64,000 bases of DNA from Kangiellaceae bacterium (GTDB lineage Bacteria; Pseudomonadota; Gammaproteobacteria; Enterobacterales; Kangiellaceae). Position numbers and translations under genes: made by a program. Where the stretch lies: the NCBI GenBank assembly GCA_026196875.1, contig JAPHTP010000095.1, positions 1 to 64,000 on the forward strand, in the 5' to 3' direction. Below, one piece after another: positions 46,826 to 54,877 of this stretch. The notes under the pieces were generated by a model. It did not search any database and had not been told where the DNA came from. It worked only from the letters and a program-made list of their open reading frames with translations. How positions within the stretch are numbered: position 1 is the first letter of the stretch; the number at the start of each line of letters is the position of its first letter.

Positions 46826-49171
46826 CTAAAATTCGACTCGGGCAAACTTCTTAGTTTCAAACGTCATCAATTCAATTGCCTTAAAGCCAAATGCTCGAGC
46901 AAAAAATAGGTCCGGAATGGTCGCTATACGCGTATTGTAATAAGTAACCGCATCATTGTATCCTTCGCGCATAAGCGCTATTTCGTTTTCCAAATCGATC
47001 AATTTATTCATCAGCTTTAAGCTAAGTTTATCCGACTTAAGATTTGGATTGCTTTCCTTCAAAGCTATCAACGATGACAATAGATTCTGCTCTTTCAATA
47101 GTCTATCTTCAATCTCACTGATTTCTTCTGCGTCCAGCTTAAACTGATTCCGAAGTTCAGTTACTTGAGTTAGTAAAGATTTTTCATGGGCAAAATATTG
47201 TTTTACTATTTTTTCTAAGTTGGGTACAAGGTCGGCCCTTTTCTGCATTGATACCTTAATGTTAGAAAAGTTTCTGGCAGCCCTTTGTTTCAGAAAAATC
47301 AGATCGTTGTAATGTAAAACAAGAACAATGAGTGACATATAAACCGGAGCTATAAGCGACCCAAGTAAATAATCTGAAGGCGAAAAATTCCCTTGGCTTC
47401 CAAGATAAAATAGAAAAGCAAACATTAAAGTAGAGAATGCTGTGGTTAAACTCAACATACCTGTATGCGCTTTGCGCATCATTATCGTTTGTTCTGTTAA
47501 ATTAGTGATTAAAAATGGGCGTTGTTTCTTATCGTTGCGAATTTCGAGGCTATCTCCAGTATCTCTATCTACCTTACTAAAACCAAGTACATAGACTTTA
47601 TCGGACAGTCTAATCGTCCTTTCTGTATATCGACGATTTCCTCTTTTATCGGTTTCTTTATGGTGACTGATGACCTCAGCATGTTGTGGATGAACTTTGA
47701 CCGTGCCGCTTACATCCTTACATTTAAAAGCTCTACTTTCGGTTCTGTTTTCGATGGTTACCCAGCGAGTTTTATCACCACTTCTTCTTTTTTCTTCGAC
47801 TTTATATTGATACCAATAGCATCGACTTTGAGTGAGTGGGCTGCGTATATAGTCTTCAGGTTCAACTTCAACTATGCGGCCCTTAATTTCGGAAAGACCG
47901 AAAACTAAACCCGAGACTTTGGAAGTCGGAATATTTTCGATATGCCGCTTTAAGCGGATCAGCCGAAATCCCCACCAACTTAACCCTAAACTGATCAACA
48001 AACCCCCGATACCAATCGCAAGAGACATCAGGTTATCTGTTTGTGCTTTTTGGAAGGCCTTGATTTGTAGTTGTAGTTGGTTCTGCTGGCTTGCATCCAA
48101 AAAATCTGCAATGGAATGAGTATCTGTAACAAACAACCACGCAAACAAGTTATTTGGAAAAACATCGAGTTGTTGATCGAATTGGCGTTTGGAATACTCT
48201 AAGTTAACCATAACGCCATCAATGGCGTATTTGGCTTGCTTATCAAGTGGCGCGTAGCTGATAATTTTTGAAAGATTATGCCAGTTATTAGCTTCTGCCG
48301 GCGACATTAGGTCTTTTTCAATCAATATGTGATTAATCTTGTGCCGCGCTAATCGGTTCTGCGACTCAATACGTTGCCCAGCGCTGACAATATCATCCTT
48401 GAGCATACTGATCCCTAAATGCAAAAGTGGCACAGCAACCACAAAAGTCAAAATTGATAGGTAGGCAATTAATCGATGGATACTAAATGCAGCGGCTAGT
48501 GAAAGCGCGGCAAATCCAATAAGTGAGATCCCGCCACAAACTGTAGCTACGATCCACAAGCCTATGTCAGACTTTTCTTTTGACTCACTATATTTAGAAA
48601 TGAGTGGTTTATACTGACCGGGTTTAACAAAACCTATTTCAACTTCTTGAGTTTGTCGTTTTATGCCGTCACTTTCGGGGGTATGTAGCCAGCCGATAAT
48701 GATGATTTGATCGCCTGGTTGAATCCGCCATTCAGTATAGCGATAGCTTCCCGATACCTGCCTGTCGCTATAGGGCAGCGAAAAATCTAGACTTGAATCC
48801 GCTCTTGTTTCGACATTGACCGGCAGCTGCCCCGTTTGATCAGCTAAACGGAAGTTAACGGCTTGAGAGCGATCAGCGATGGTTGCCCAATAAGTATCGC
48901 CATCAGAGTCCCGGCGTTCTTCTTCGAGTAAGAATCTGTAGTAAACGGCTTTTCGCTTAAAGTGCTCACTGGTTAATAGCTCAGCTTCTTGCGCAACCTG
49001 AGCCCTAATTTTAACTTCGCCTGGTAACGCTGAGGCAATGTTAGAGTAGGGTAAGCGCTCAATTTGCCTGAGTTGTTTTAACTCATTAAAACCAGACTCA
49101 GATAGATACCAACCAATAACCGCCAGTAACAAGCTTAATATACCAAAAAAGAGCTTTTTTAATCCGTCCAT
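46826..49171 (-). CDS. GIDE-GIDE-LemA fusion membrane protein
   Basis: A 781-residue inner-membrane protein. It has an N-terminal helix (about 7-25), a first GIDE-like domain (about 52-165, with RKAVYYRFLLEEERR and WATIADRS), two helices (about 207-255), a helix at about 378-400, a second GIDE-like domain (about 418-560, SRCYWYQYKVEEKRR, WVTIENRT), and two helices. The C-terminal LemA domain (about 620-781) has YNDLIFLKQRAARNFSNIK and KRADLVPNLEKIVKQY. GIDE domains are named for a mitochondrial E3 ligase, but here there is no RING finger. LemA is widespread in bacteria, of unclear role. The fusion suggests that the two are functional partners. It stands alone on the minus strand. Confidence 0.85.
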   Translation of the reverse strand: MDGLKKLFFGILSLLLAVIGWYLSESGFNELKQLRQIERLPYSNIASALPGEVKIRAQVAQEAELLTSEHFKRKAVYYRFLLEEERRDSDGDTYWATIADRSQAVNFRLADQTGQLPVNVETRADSSLDFSLPYSDRQVSGSYRYTEWRIQPGDQIIIIGWLHTPESDGIKRQTQEVEIGFVKPGQYKPLISKYSESKEKSDIGLWIVATVCGGISLIGFAALSLAAAFSIHRLIAYLSILTFVVAVPLLHLGISMLKDDIVSAGQRIESQNRLARHKINHILIEKDLMSPAEANNWHNLSKIISYAPLDKQAKYAIDGVMVNLEYSKRQFDQQLDVFPNNLFAWLFVTDTHSIADFLDASQQNQLQLQIKAFQKAQTDNLMSLAIGIGGLLISLGLSWWGFRLIRLKRHIENIPTSKVSGLVFGLSEIKGRIVEVEPEDYIRSPLTQSRCYWYQYKVEEKRRSGDKTRWVTIENRTESRAFKCKDVSGTVKVHPQHAEVISHHKETDKRGNRRYTERTIRLSDKVYVLGFSKVDRDTGDSLEIRNDKKQRPFLITNLTEQTIMMRKAHTGMLSLTTAFSTLMFAFLFYLGSQGNFSPSDYLLGSLIAPVYMSLIVLVLHYNDLIFLKQRAARNFSNIKVSMQKRADLVPNLEKIVKQYFAHEKSLLTQVTELRNQFKLDAEEISEIEDRLLKEQNLLSSLIALKESNPNLKSDKLSLKLMNKLIDLENEIALMREGYNDAVTYYNTRIATIPDLFFARAFGFKAIELMTFETKKFARVEF

Positions 49172-49319
49172 TAAATATCTTAATTATTTTAGGGAGAAGC
49201 AAATTTAATCAATGTACATCAACTTCATCTGTTGATAGCCATCACCAGATAGTTTATAACGACTGTTATACTTAATTATTGCCAACTAATAAACGCTAGA
49301 ATTAAAAGGTAGAGATTTT

Positions 49320-49913
49320 ATGAGTATAGGATCTAACTCATCCGATTCAACTGATTTGATCGATTCAACTGACTACGGCCCATTAACCTCGCTCATCGGA
49401 ACTTGGCAAGGAGATAAAGGCGTCGATGTAGCGCCGGAAGATGATGGCCCGGAAACCAATCAATATCGAGAAGAGCTGATTTTTGAGCCGGTTAGAGATG
49501 TTGATAATGCAGAAGAACAAGAGCTTGTGGTTCTGCGTTATAAACAAACGGTGATTAGAATCAGAGATAGTAAATTAATCCACACCGAAGCGGGTTTTTA
49601 CTCGTGGGATGCTGAGTCTTCACAACTGATTAAGTCATTTAGTATACCAAGAGGTGTCGCGCTGGTTGCTGGCGGTAGTATCGATAATGACAACGACAAA
49701 GTCTCATACAGCGTAAAAGCGGCTAAAAACGATTCTGAGTGGGGAATTGTTGAATCGCCCTTTATGCAACAAAAAGCAACTACCAAAGATTATCAATTTA
49801 GTATGCAAGTTGCTGATGGCCAGTTGAATTATCAGCAATCAATGAACTTAACTATTTACGGTAGAGACTTCGAGCATACCGATGAGAATACGCTTACCAG
49901 GGTTGGTGAGTAG
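49320..49913 (+). CDS. Nitrobindin/THAP4-like heme-binding beta-barrel protein
   Basis: A 197-residue cytoplasmic protein resembling the FABP-like nitrobindin family (PF08768 type): it opens with LTSLIGTWQGDKGVDVAP, has a middle LIHTEAGFYSWD segment typical of the barrel, and has alternating beta strands throughout. Classical members bind heme through a C-terminal histidine, and a histidine occurs here near the C-terminus (FEHTDENT). Its role is probably NO or heme handling, or lipid binding; the family is not settled. The lipoprotein gene starts four bases after its stop and should be co-transcribed. Confidence 0.75.
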   Translation: MSIGSNSSDSTDLIDSTDYGPLTSLIGTWQGDKGVDVAPEDDGPETNQYREELIFEPVRDVDNAEEQELVVLRYKQTVIRIRDSKLIHTEAGFYSWDAESSQLIKSFSIPRGVALVAGGSIDNDNDKVSYSVKAAKNDSEWGIVESPFMQQKATTKDYQFSMQVADGQLNYQQSMNLTIYGRDFEHTDENTLTRVGE

Positions 49914-49917
49914 TTTA

Positions 49918-50379
49918 ATGAGGCGCTTTTTAATTCTGAGCAGTCTTATCGTTCTTTCGGCTTGTTCGAGTAATCCTGTGGAAGAACTAGCTCCTTTTAC
50001 CAGTGACGGGTGCTCATCTTTTCCTGATGGTACCTTAAAACAAAAGCAGCTATGGCTTGATTGTTGTGTCGCTCATGATAAAGCCTATTGGATGGGAGGT
50101 AATTACCAACAAAGGCTGGATGCTGATAAAGCACTCGAAAGCTGCGTAGAACAAGTAGGAGAAAAAGCGGTTGCTAAATTGATGTTAGCTGGGGTTAGAG
50201 TGGGCGGTTCTCCCTATTGGCCTACGTCATTTCGGTGGGGATATGGATGGGATTATACCCGAGGATACGACGAGTTAACTGCAGAAGAAAAAGCGTACGC
50301 TGAGAAGTTATTAACTCTGTATGAAAAACAACAAGCAAAAGAGAAGGCTTCATCAAAAGCGGTTGTTGCCGACCAATAA
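49918..50379 (+). CDS. Lipoprotein with a phospholipase A2-like CCxxHD motif
   Basis: A 153-residue lipoprotein. I chose the ATG at 49918 because a GTGAG ribosome site lies seven bases before it and the resulting leader (MRRFLILSSLIVLSAC) is a proper lipobox peptide; the ATG at 49882 adds 12 residues overlapping the previous gene. The mature part has FTSDGCSSFPDG and then DCCVAHDKAYWMGG (residues 48-61), where CC-x2-HD is the catalytic signature of secreted phospholipase A2. The calcium-loop glycines of PLA2 are not obvious. A further cysteine (C76) could complete a disulfide. It sits with the nitrobindin-like gene. Enzymatic activity is an inference. Confidence 0.8.
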   Translation: MRRFLILSSLIVLSACSSNPVEELAPFTSDGCSSFPDGTLKQKQLWLDCCVAHDKAYWMGGNYQQRLDADKALESCVEQVGEKAVAKLMLAGVRVGGSPYWPTSFRWGYGWDYTRGYDELTAEEKAYAEKLLTLYEKQQAKEKASSKAVVADQ

Positions 50380-50461
50380 GCTTCAGTGGTTGCATGAGGC
50401 TGAAGAAGAGTCCTTCTAAGTAAATGGACTGAAGTCATTTCTCGGCAATAAGCAAAGTGTT

Positions 50462-50491
50462 GAAAACGGACTCCTGCTCGCGCAGGGAGCT
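50462..50491 (-). terminator. Probable terminator of fpr
   Basis: CTCCTGC (50471-50477) pairs with GCAGGGAG (50482-50489) with one bulged base around TCGC. On the minus strand the stem is followed by CGTTTTC. It lies about 20 bases beyond the fpr stop. Confidence 0.6.
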
Positions 50492-50505
50492 CAAAATGTT
50501 TTTAA

Positions 50506-51282
50506 CTATGACTCGGCAAACGCCCGTTCAATTACATAGTCACCTTGAACACCCATGTGCGGGCTAATTTCAAATCCTAGCTCATTTAAAACTTGCTGAG
50601 TTTCTTCTAGCATCGACGGACTACCGCATAGCATTGCTCGGTCTGTTTCAGGATTCAGCTGAGGAATACCAATATCCGCACAGAGCCTGCCGCTACGAAT
50701 TAAATCGGTCAGACGGCCTTGATTAGTAAAGGGTTCGCGAGTGACAGCTGGATAATAAACAAATTTCTGTTTCACCAGTTCACCAATATACGGGTTGTTC
50801 GGCAGCTGATCTTCAAGTAGTTCACGATATGCTAAATCCTCAACCCTTCTGACGCCGTGGAATAAAACGACTTTTTCGAATCGGTCATAGATATCCAAGT
50901 CGTAAACAATACTTAAGAATGGCGCAAGGCCTGTACCAGTTGAAAAGAGAAATAGGTGTTTACCTGGTTTTAGATCATCAGCTACCAAAGTGCCAGTTGG
51001 TTTTCTGCTAACGTAGACCGAATCACCCGGCTGAATTTTTTGTAATCGAGAGGTTAACTCACCATCAGGTACCTTAATGCTGAAGAACTCCAAATGCTCT
51101 TCATAGTTTGGGCTCGCAATTGAGTAAGCGCGAAGGATTGGCTTTTTTTCCCCAGGTAAGCCAACCATAACAAATTCGCCATTCCTAAATCGAAGGCTCT
51201 GATCACGAGTGGTTTTAAAGCTAAACAGCTTATCGTTCCAGTGATGAACGCTTAATACATTTTCCAAAGCTACTTTGGCCAT
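50506..51282 (-). CDS. fpr: Ferredoxin/flavodoxin-NADP+ reductase
   Basis: FAD enzyme that passes electrons between NADPH and ferredoxin or flavodoxin in the cytoplasm; in bacteria it supports iron-sulfur assembly and oxidative-stress repair. The 258-residue protein has the FAD motif RAYSIAS (about 50-56), the NADP loop GTGLAPFLSI, the CGSPSM segment, and the C-terminal AFAES stack that resembles the FxEK-type end in this family. Single-gene unit with a hairpin behind it and a candidate Fur-type site in front. Confidence 0.93.
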   Translation of the reverse strand: MAKVALENVLSVHHWNDKLFSFKTTRDQSLRFRNGEFVMVGLPGEKKPILRAYSIASPNYEEHLEFFSIKVPDGELTSRLQKIQPGDSVYVSRKPTGTLVADDLKPGKHLFLFSTGTGLAPFLSIVYDLDIYDRFEKVVLFHGVRRVEDLAYRELLEDQLPNNPYIGELVKQKFVYYPAVTREPFTNQGRLTDLIRSGRLCADIGIPQLNPETDRAMLCGSPSMLEETQQVLNELGFEISPHMGVQGDYVIERAFAES

Positions 51283-51331
51283 CAGATTATTCCCAAAAAA
51301 TCGCAGACTTTATTATTGAGGCGGATTCTAA

Positions 51332-51350
51332 CATAGGAATCATTCTCATT
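51332..51350 (-). promoter_or_regulatory. Possible Fur-type operator upstream of fpr
   Basis: On the minus strand the 19 bases read AATGAGAATGATTCCTATG, which resembles the Fur box core (AATGATAATGATT) on its left half but is imperfect on the right. It sits 50 bases upstream of the fpr start. This may be chance in AT-rich DNA. Confidence 0.25.
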
Positions 51351-51532
51351 TTAACATACAAAGATTAGGGTTATTTTAGTGCATATGCAATAAAAATGAA
51401 AGAGGTTCTATTTTTTGAGGTAAGAAATCGGTTAGACAGGCTTTTTGGTCACTGACGAGGGCTGGTATACTCAAATTCAATAGTTTTATATTTTAAATAG
51501 GAACTTATTAGCAAAATCCTTAAGAGGGCTCT

Positions 51533-51691
51533 ATGAGGTACCCTGATATTTCGGCCTGCTTTTTAACCGCAACACTCGCTCCTCGAAAGCTTGAAACAGA
51601 AATCTACCGATGTAAAAACATCTTTGGTGGTTATGCGCATCTTAAGGCCGAAGTTGCTAAGTCTAAATTTAACGCAAAGCGGTCACAATGA
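51533..51691 (+). CDS. Possible small coupled protein (52 residues)
   Basis: A 52-residue ORF, starting MRYPDISACFLTATLAP, with AGAGGG four bases before the ATG. Its stop overlaps the ATG of the next gene by four bases (ATGA), as in translationally coupled genes. No known family, and the length is short, so it may be a leader peptide or chance. Confidence 0.35.
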   Translation: MRYPDISACFLTATLAPRKLETEIYRCKNIFGGYAHLKAEVAKSKFNAKRSQ

Positions 51692-52284
51692 AAAAGCAGC
51701 TCTTCTTATTATTGGCAATTGTTGTCGGTTGGCAAGCGTTTAACTACTCTGGACAAGTGACTTTAGGCCCTGGTGTTATGGTTCATGAGGTGCCAAAACA
51801 AACTGCGTTAGGCTCTTCAGCAAGTTTTAACCTTGACGAATATGTTGTAACCGAACTGGCTAAGTTTGAGATCAAAGCAAAAGTGTTAGCTAGAAAGAAT
51901 TATCGTTTTGGCCGAGAAGCTGACTTGTCCCCAGTTGATTTAGCGCTAGGTTGGAGAAATATGTCAGATGAAAGCGTTCTAGAGAAGATCGACATTTCAC
52001 AATCCGGTCGATTTTATCGATGGTATGTCGATTCCTTTCCAATACCAAGAAGAGAGATAGAGGTTCATAGCGCCAATATGCATCTAATTCCGTCAAATGA
52101 ACTAGTTGCGGACACTATTAGCAAAGTGCGAAAAGGAGATATCGTCGAAATATCGGGTAGTTTAGTCAGCGTTGTTTCCAATAAAGATGGCTGGCGTTGG
52201 AAAAGTTCTTTAACCCGCAACGATACCGGGAGTGGAGCGTGTGAATTAATTTGGGTGGAAGATATTTATATAGCGACTATGTGA
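51688..52284 (+). CDS. Exported protein of unknown function
   Basis: A 198-residue protein whose N-terminus (MKKQLFLLLAIVVGWQAFNYSG) is an export signal or membrane anchor. The mature domain is beta-rich, with a LDEYVVTELAKFEIKAKVLARKNY block, tryptophans, and HLIPSNELVADTISKVRKGD, a pattern I have seen in conserved hypothetical proteins of gammaproteobacteria; no function is known. The start overlaps the small coupled ORF. Confidence 0.7.
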   Translation: MKKQLFLLLAIVVGWQAFNYSGQVTLGPGVMVHEVPKQTALGSSASFNLDEYVVTELAKFEIKAKVLARKNYRFGREADLSPVDLALGWRNMSDESVLEKIDISQSGRFYRWYVDSFPIPRREIEVHSANMHLIPSNELVADTISKVRKGDIVEISGSLVSVVSNKDGWRWKSSLTRNDTGSGACELIWVEDIYIATM

Positions 52285-52416
52285 TGAAATAGTAATCAAT
52301 TGCGCCTCATGGATATTCGTCGCATTTGTATTTAGAAAAGTTGATCAGAAATAATAAGAACTCAATCGATTTGATGAAGCCTCGACAATCAAAGCGCGAG
52401 TAAAAGTGAAGTATTT

Positions 52417-52968
52417 ATGCCAATCAGAAGAAAGAAAATCATTGCCATTGTCACGTTATTGCTAATAGTTGGCTTCTTATATTATCTGGGACCAGTGATT
52501 GCACCATTTTTATTCTCGTTGACACCTAGCGATAAAGCCTCTCAATTGGGGCGCCCTATTCCGGTAAAAATCGAAAGCTTAAAAGAGAATGAACCAACAG
52601 GTGTTCTGTGGAGAGCAAAACCAATACTAATCATTGAAATGACAGAGTCATTAAGAAATGACTTTAAGAATTTAGATGATTTAGTGTGTAGCCAGAATCA
52701 TGAATTTATGCCTGGTCAATATCTTGTAATGGAACAAATCAGCTCTTATCTAGGCTGTCACGTACAACTTTCACCTAACTTAATCGAATTATCTGAAAGT
52801 AACTGGGTGGCCGGATTTATAGATCCATGTTATGGCATTAAATATGACTATTTTGGCAGGCCGCTTAGAAGTAACTATTTGCCCAACGGGAAGCAAGCGT
52901 GCGAGTTAACACGATTAAAGTTGGTACCTCACTCTATTACCGAAAAAGAAATAATCGTCGGGCTTTAG
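52417..52968 (+). CDS. Degenerate Rieske-type protein lacking all cluster ligands
   Basis: A 183-residue protein with an N-terminal membrane helix (about 8-28) that aligns well by eye with the Rieske subunit of cytochrome bc1 complexes (PetA). It has LGRPIPVKIESL and VLWRAKPILIIEMTESLR as in PetA, and then the two Rieske boxes in altered form. Box I CTHLGC is SSYLGC (109-114) and box II CPCHGSKYD is DPCYGIKYD (136-144). So the four 2Fe-2S ligands (Cys and His in each box) are replaced by S109, Y111, D136 and Y139, whereas C114 and C138, which form the stabilising disulfide in Rieske proteins, are kept. It cannot hold a normal Rieske cluster. Its end overlaps the opposing GGDEF gene by four bases. 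Confidence 0.75.
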   Translation: MPIRRKKIIAIVTLLLIVGFLYYLGPVIAPFLFSLTPSDKASQLGRPIPVKIESLKENEPTGVLWRAKPILIIEMTESLRNDFKNLDDLVCSQNHEFMPGQYLVMEQISSYLGCHVQLSPNLIELSESNWVAGFIDPCYGIKYDYFGRPLRSNYLPNGKQACELTRLKLVPHSITEKEIIVGL

Positions 52969-54260
52969 CTTATCGCTTGATCATAAAAGCAATAATCATG
53001 CTGCGATTGTTTAGCGCGGTACATGGCTAAGTCTGCTTTTTCGACCAGTTGTGTTTGACTATCTTTTAAATCTAACTCTTCATCTTCAGCCAGCAGATCG
53101 TCAGGATAAATGCTGATCCCAATGCTTGCGCCGACTGAAATATTATTGAAATCAAATATACTCATTGGCTTAGAAAGTTCATTAACTATTCGAGCTGCGG
53201 TACTTTCTATATCGCGTCTCGAATAAATCTGAGTCATTAGAACCACAAACTCATCGCCGCCAACTCTGGCAACCGTATCCTGTTTACGAACGGCTTTTTT
53301 CAGGCGTCTCGCCAGTTTTTTCAACGCCTGATCGCCGGCATTATGGCCGTATTGATCATTGACTGGTTTAAACTTATTTAAGTCTATAAATAACAACGCC
53401 AAATTAGAATGGCGTTTTTCCGCCTGATTGACGGCTTGAGCTAAGTTGATATTAAAACTATAACGATTAGGCAAGCCGGTTAAGGCATCCAGACTGGCAA
53501 TATCATCGAGTGCTTTTTGCTTGGCGCGCATTTCGGTCATATCAGCAAAGGTGCTTACATAGTGGCTGACTTCCTCGCGCTCATCGTACACTTCAGAAAT
53601 TGTTTCCCATACATAAAACAACGTACCATTTTTATGTCGATAACAAATCTCCCCTTGCCAGCGCCCATCTATTTCAAGCGCTTTCCAAATGTGATTATAA
53701 AAAGTTTCGTCGTGCTCGCCTGAACGCAGTAAAAATGGTTTACGGCCAATGAGTTCTTTAGCCGTATAGCCGGAAAAAGTTTCAAATGCTGGATTGGTGC
53801 GAATGATTGTATGGTTTTGATCAGTGACCAGAATTCCATCACCACTATGACTAAATGCCACGTGCGCCAGCTTGTTGTCTTCTTCGAGCTGTTTTTTGTC
53901 ACTGATGTCTTGAATGACAGATACAATGTACTGAACTTTTTGCTCAGAATCTTTAATGGCAGTGGCTGAAAGCATGGCCCATTTTATTTCACCGGACTTA
54001 GTTTGGTAGCGCTTTTCTGTGACCACTCTTTCACGCTCGCCATTGGCCAGTACTTTAAATTGTTGGTTGATTTGATTGAGATCATTTGACGGCGTGACAT
54101 GACGAAAATTTGCCGCTTTCAATTCAATTTCTGAATAGCCTAAAATTTCGCAAAAGGTCCGATTAACGCTTAAGTAATTACCATCAAGGTCGAGCGTAGC
54201 AATACCTGCCGCTGCCTGCTTAACAATGGCTAGTAAATTGGTATTGCTCAAATTTTCCAT
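52965..54260 (-). CDS. Diguanylate cyclase with two PAS domains
   Basis: A 431-residue cytoplasmic protein that should make cyclic di-GMP. Two PAS domains lie at about 5-125 (GIATLDLDGNYLSVNRTFCEILGY) and 130-250 (GILVTDQNHTIIRTNPAFETFSGY), each with a PAC tail. The GGDEF domain follows (about 255-430), with the active-site GGDEF intact (334-338) and the RKQD inhibitory I-site (325-328) five residues before it, so product feedback is expected. No EAL domain. It lacks a membrane segment; the PAS domains could bind heme, flavin or nothing. Convergent with the Rieske-like gene. Confidence 0.93.
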   Translation of the reverse strand: MENLSNTNLLAIVKQAAAGIATLDLDGNYLSVNRTFCEILGYSEIELKAANFRHVTPSNDLNQINQQFKVLANGERERVVTEKRYQTKSGEIKWAMLSATAIKDSEQKVQYIVSVIQDISDKKQLEEDNKLAHVAFSHSGDGILVTDQNHTIIRTNPAFETFSGYTAKELIGRKPFLLRSGEHDETFYNHIWKALEIDGRWQGEICYRHKNGTLFYVWETISEVYDEREEVSHYVSTFADMTEMRAKQKALDDIASLDALTGLPNRYSFNINLAQAVNQAEKRHSNLALLFIDLNKFKPVNDQYGHNAGDQALKKLARRLKKAVRKQDTVARVGGDEFVVLMTQIYSRRDIESTAARIVNELSKPMSIFDFNNISVGASIGISIYPDDLLAEDEELDLKDSQTQLVEKADLAMYRAKQSQHDYCFYDQAIS

Positions 54261-54871
54261 TTTTCATTCCCTACAAAATATGGCCAAGAAAAGGCGCCAA
54301 ACCTCCTACTTCCGTGAGGCTTTAGTATTAATCTTTGTTAGTTAGCTATTTCATTGTATCAATCAAAACCTGCTCGATTTTTAACCTAGGTCTCATTTTG
54401 AAAAACTGAAAATAATTTCTTTTTCTTCTGAGTTAAATGTAAAAAAACGAAAACTCAATGAAGTCAAAGAGTTAGTTGAATCAAGCTATTTCTTCAATGT
54501 AAAAGTCATAAAAACAGGATTTTTTATAGTCTGAACTTGCCTCTAATTTTCTCAAATTATTTATGCAGTGCGTCATCTTATAAAAAGATGCAATGTGTGC
54601 ATAAACAATATTCGGAAGACACGTGAATTGTTAACTAATTGATTTCTAGTACATTCGTACTATTTGAAATTATTTGATATACGTTAGAAAAAAGCTCTTT
54701 AAAAATCTCAAATATCCATAAAAATCAATTAATTAGTAATTACTTGCTATTTGTGGTCGGAGGTCTAATGATTGGGCGGTGAATAGATAAATAGCTGAAT
54801 AGGGCCGTTTTAATCCGATGCTTTATTCAGAAAAGAAATTGACTCCAAAATAACAATTAAGCCAGAGGTTT
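54261..54871. other. 611-base non-coding region upstream of the phospholipase gene
   Basis: AT-rich sequence with no ORF I can support. It holds an imperfect inverted repeat at 54562-54603 (TATGCA ... CATCTT against AAGATG ... TGCATA) and a well-placed Shine-Dalgarno (GGAGG, 54759-54763) before a 4-codon ORF MIGR (54768-54782), which may be a leader or chance. The promoters of both flanking genes must lie here; the unusual length suggests added regulation or a decayed gene. Confidence 0.4.
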
Positions 54872-54877
54872 TTGATT

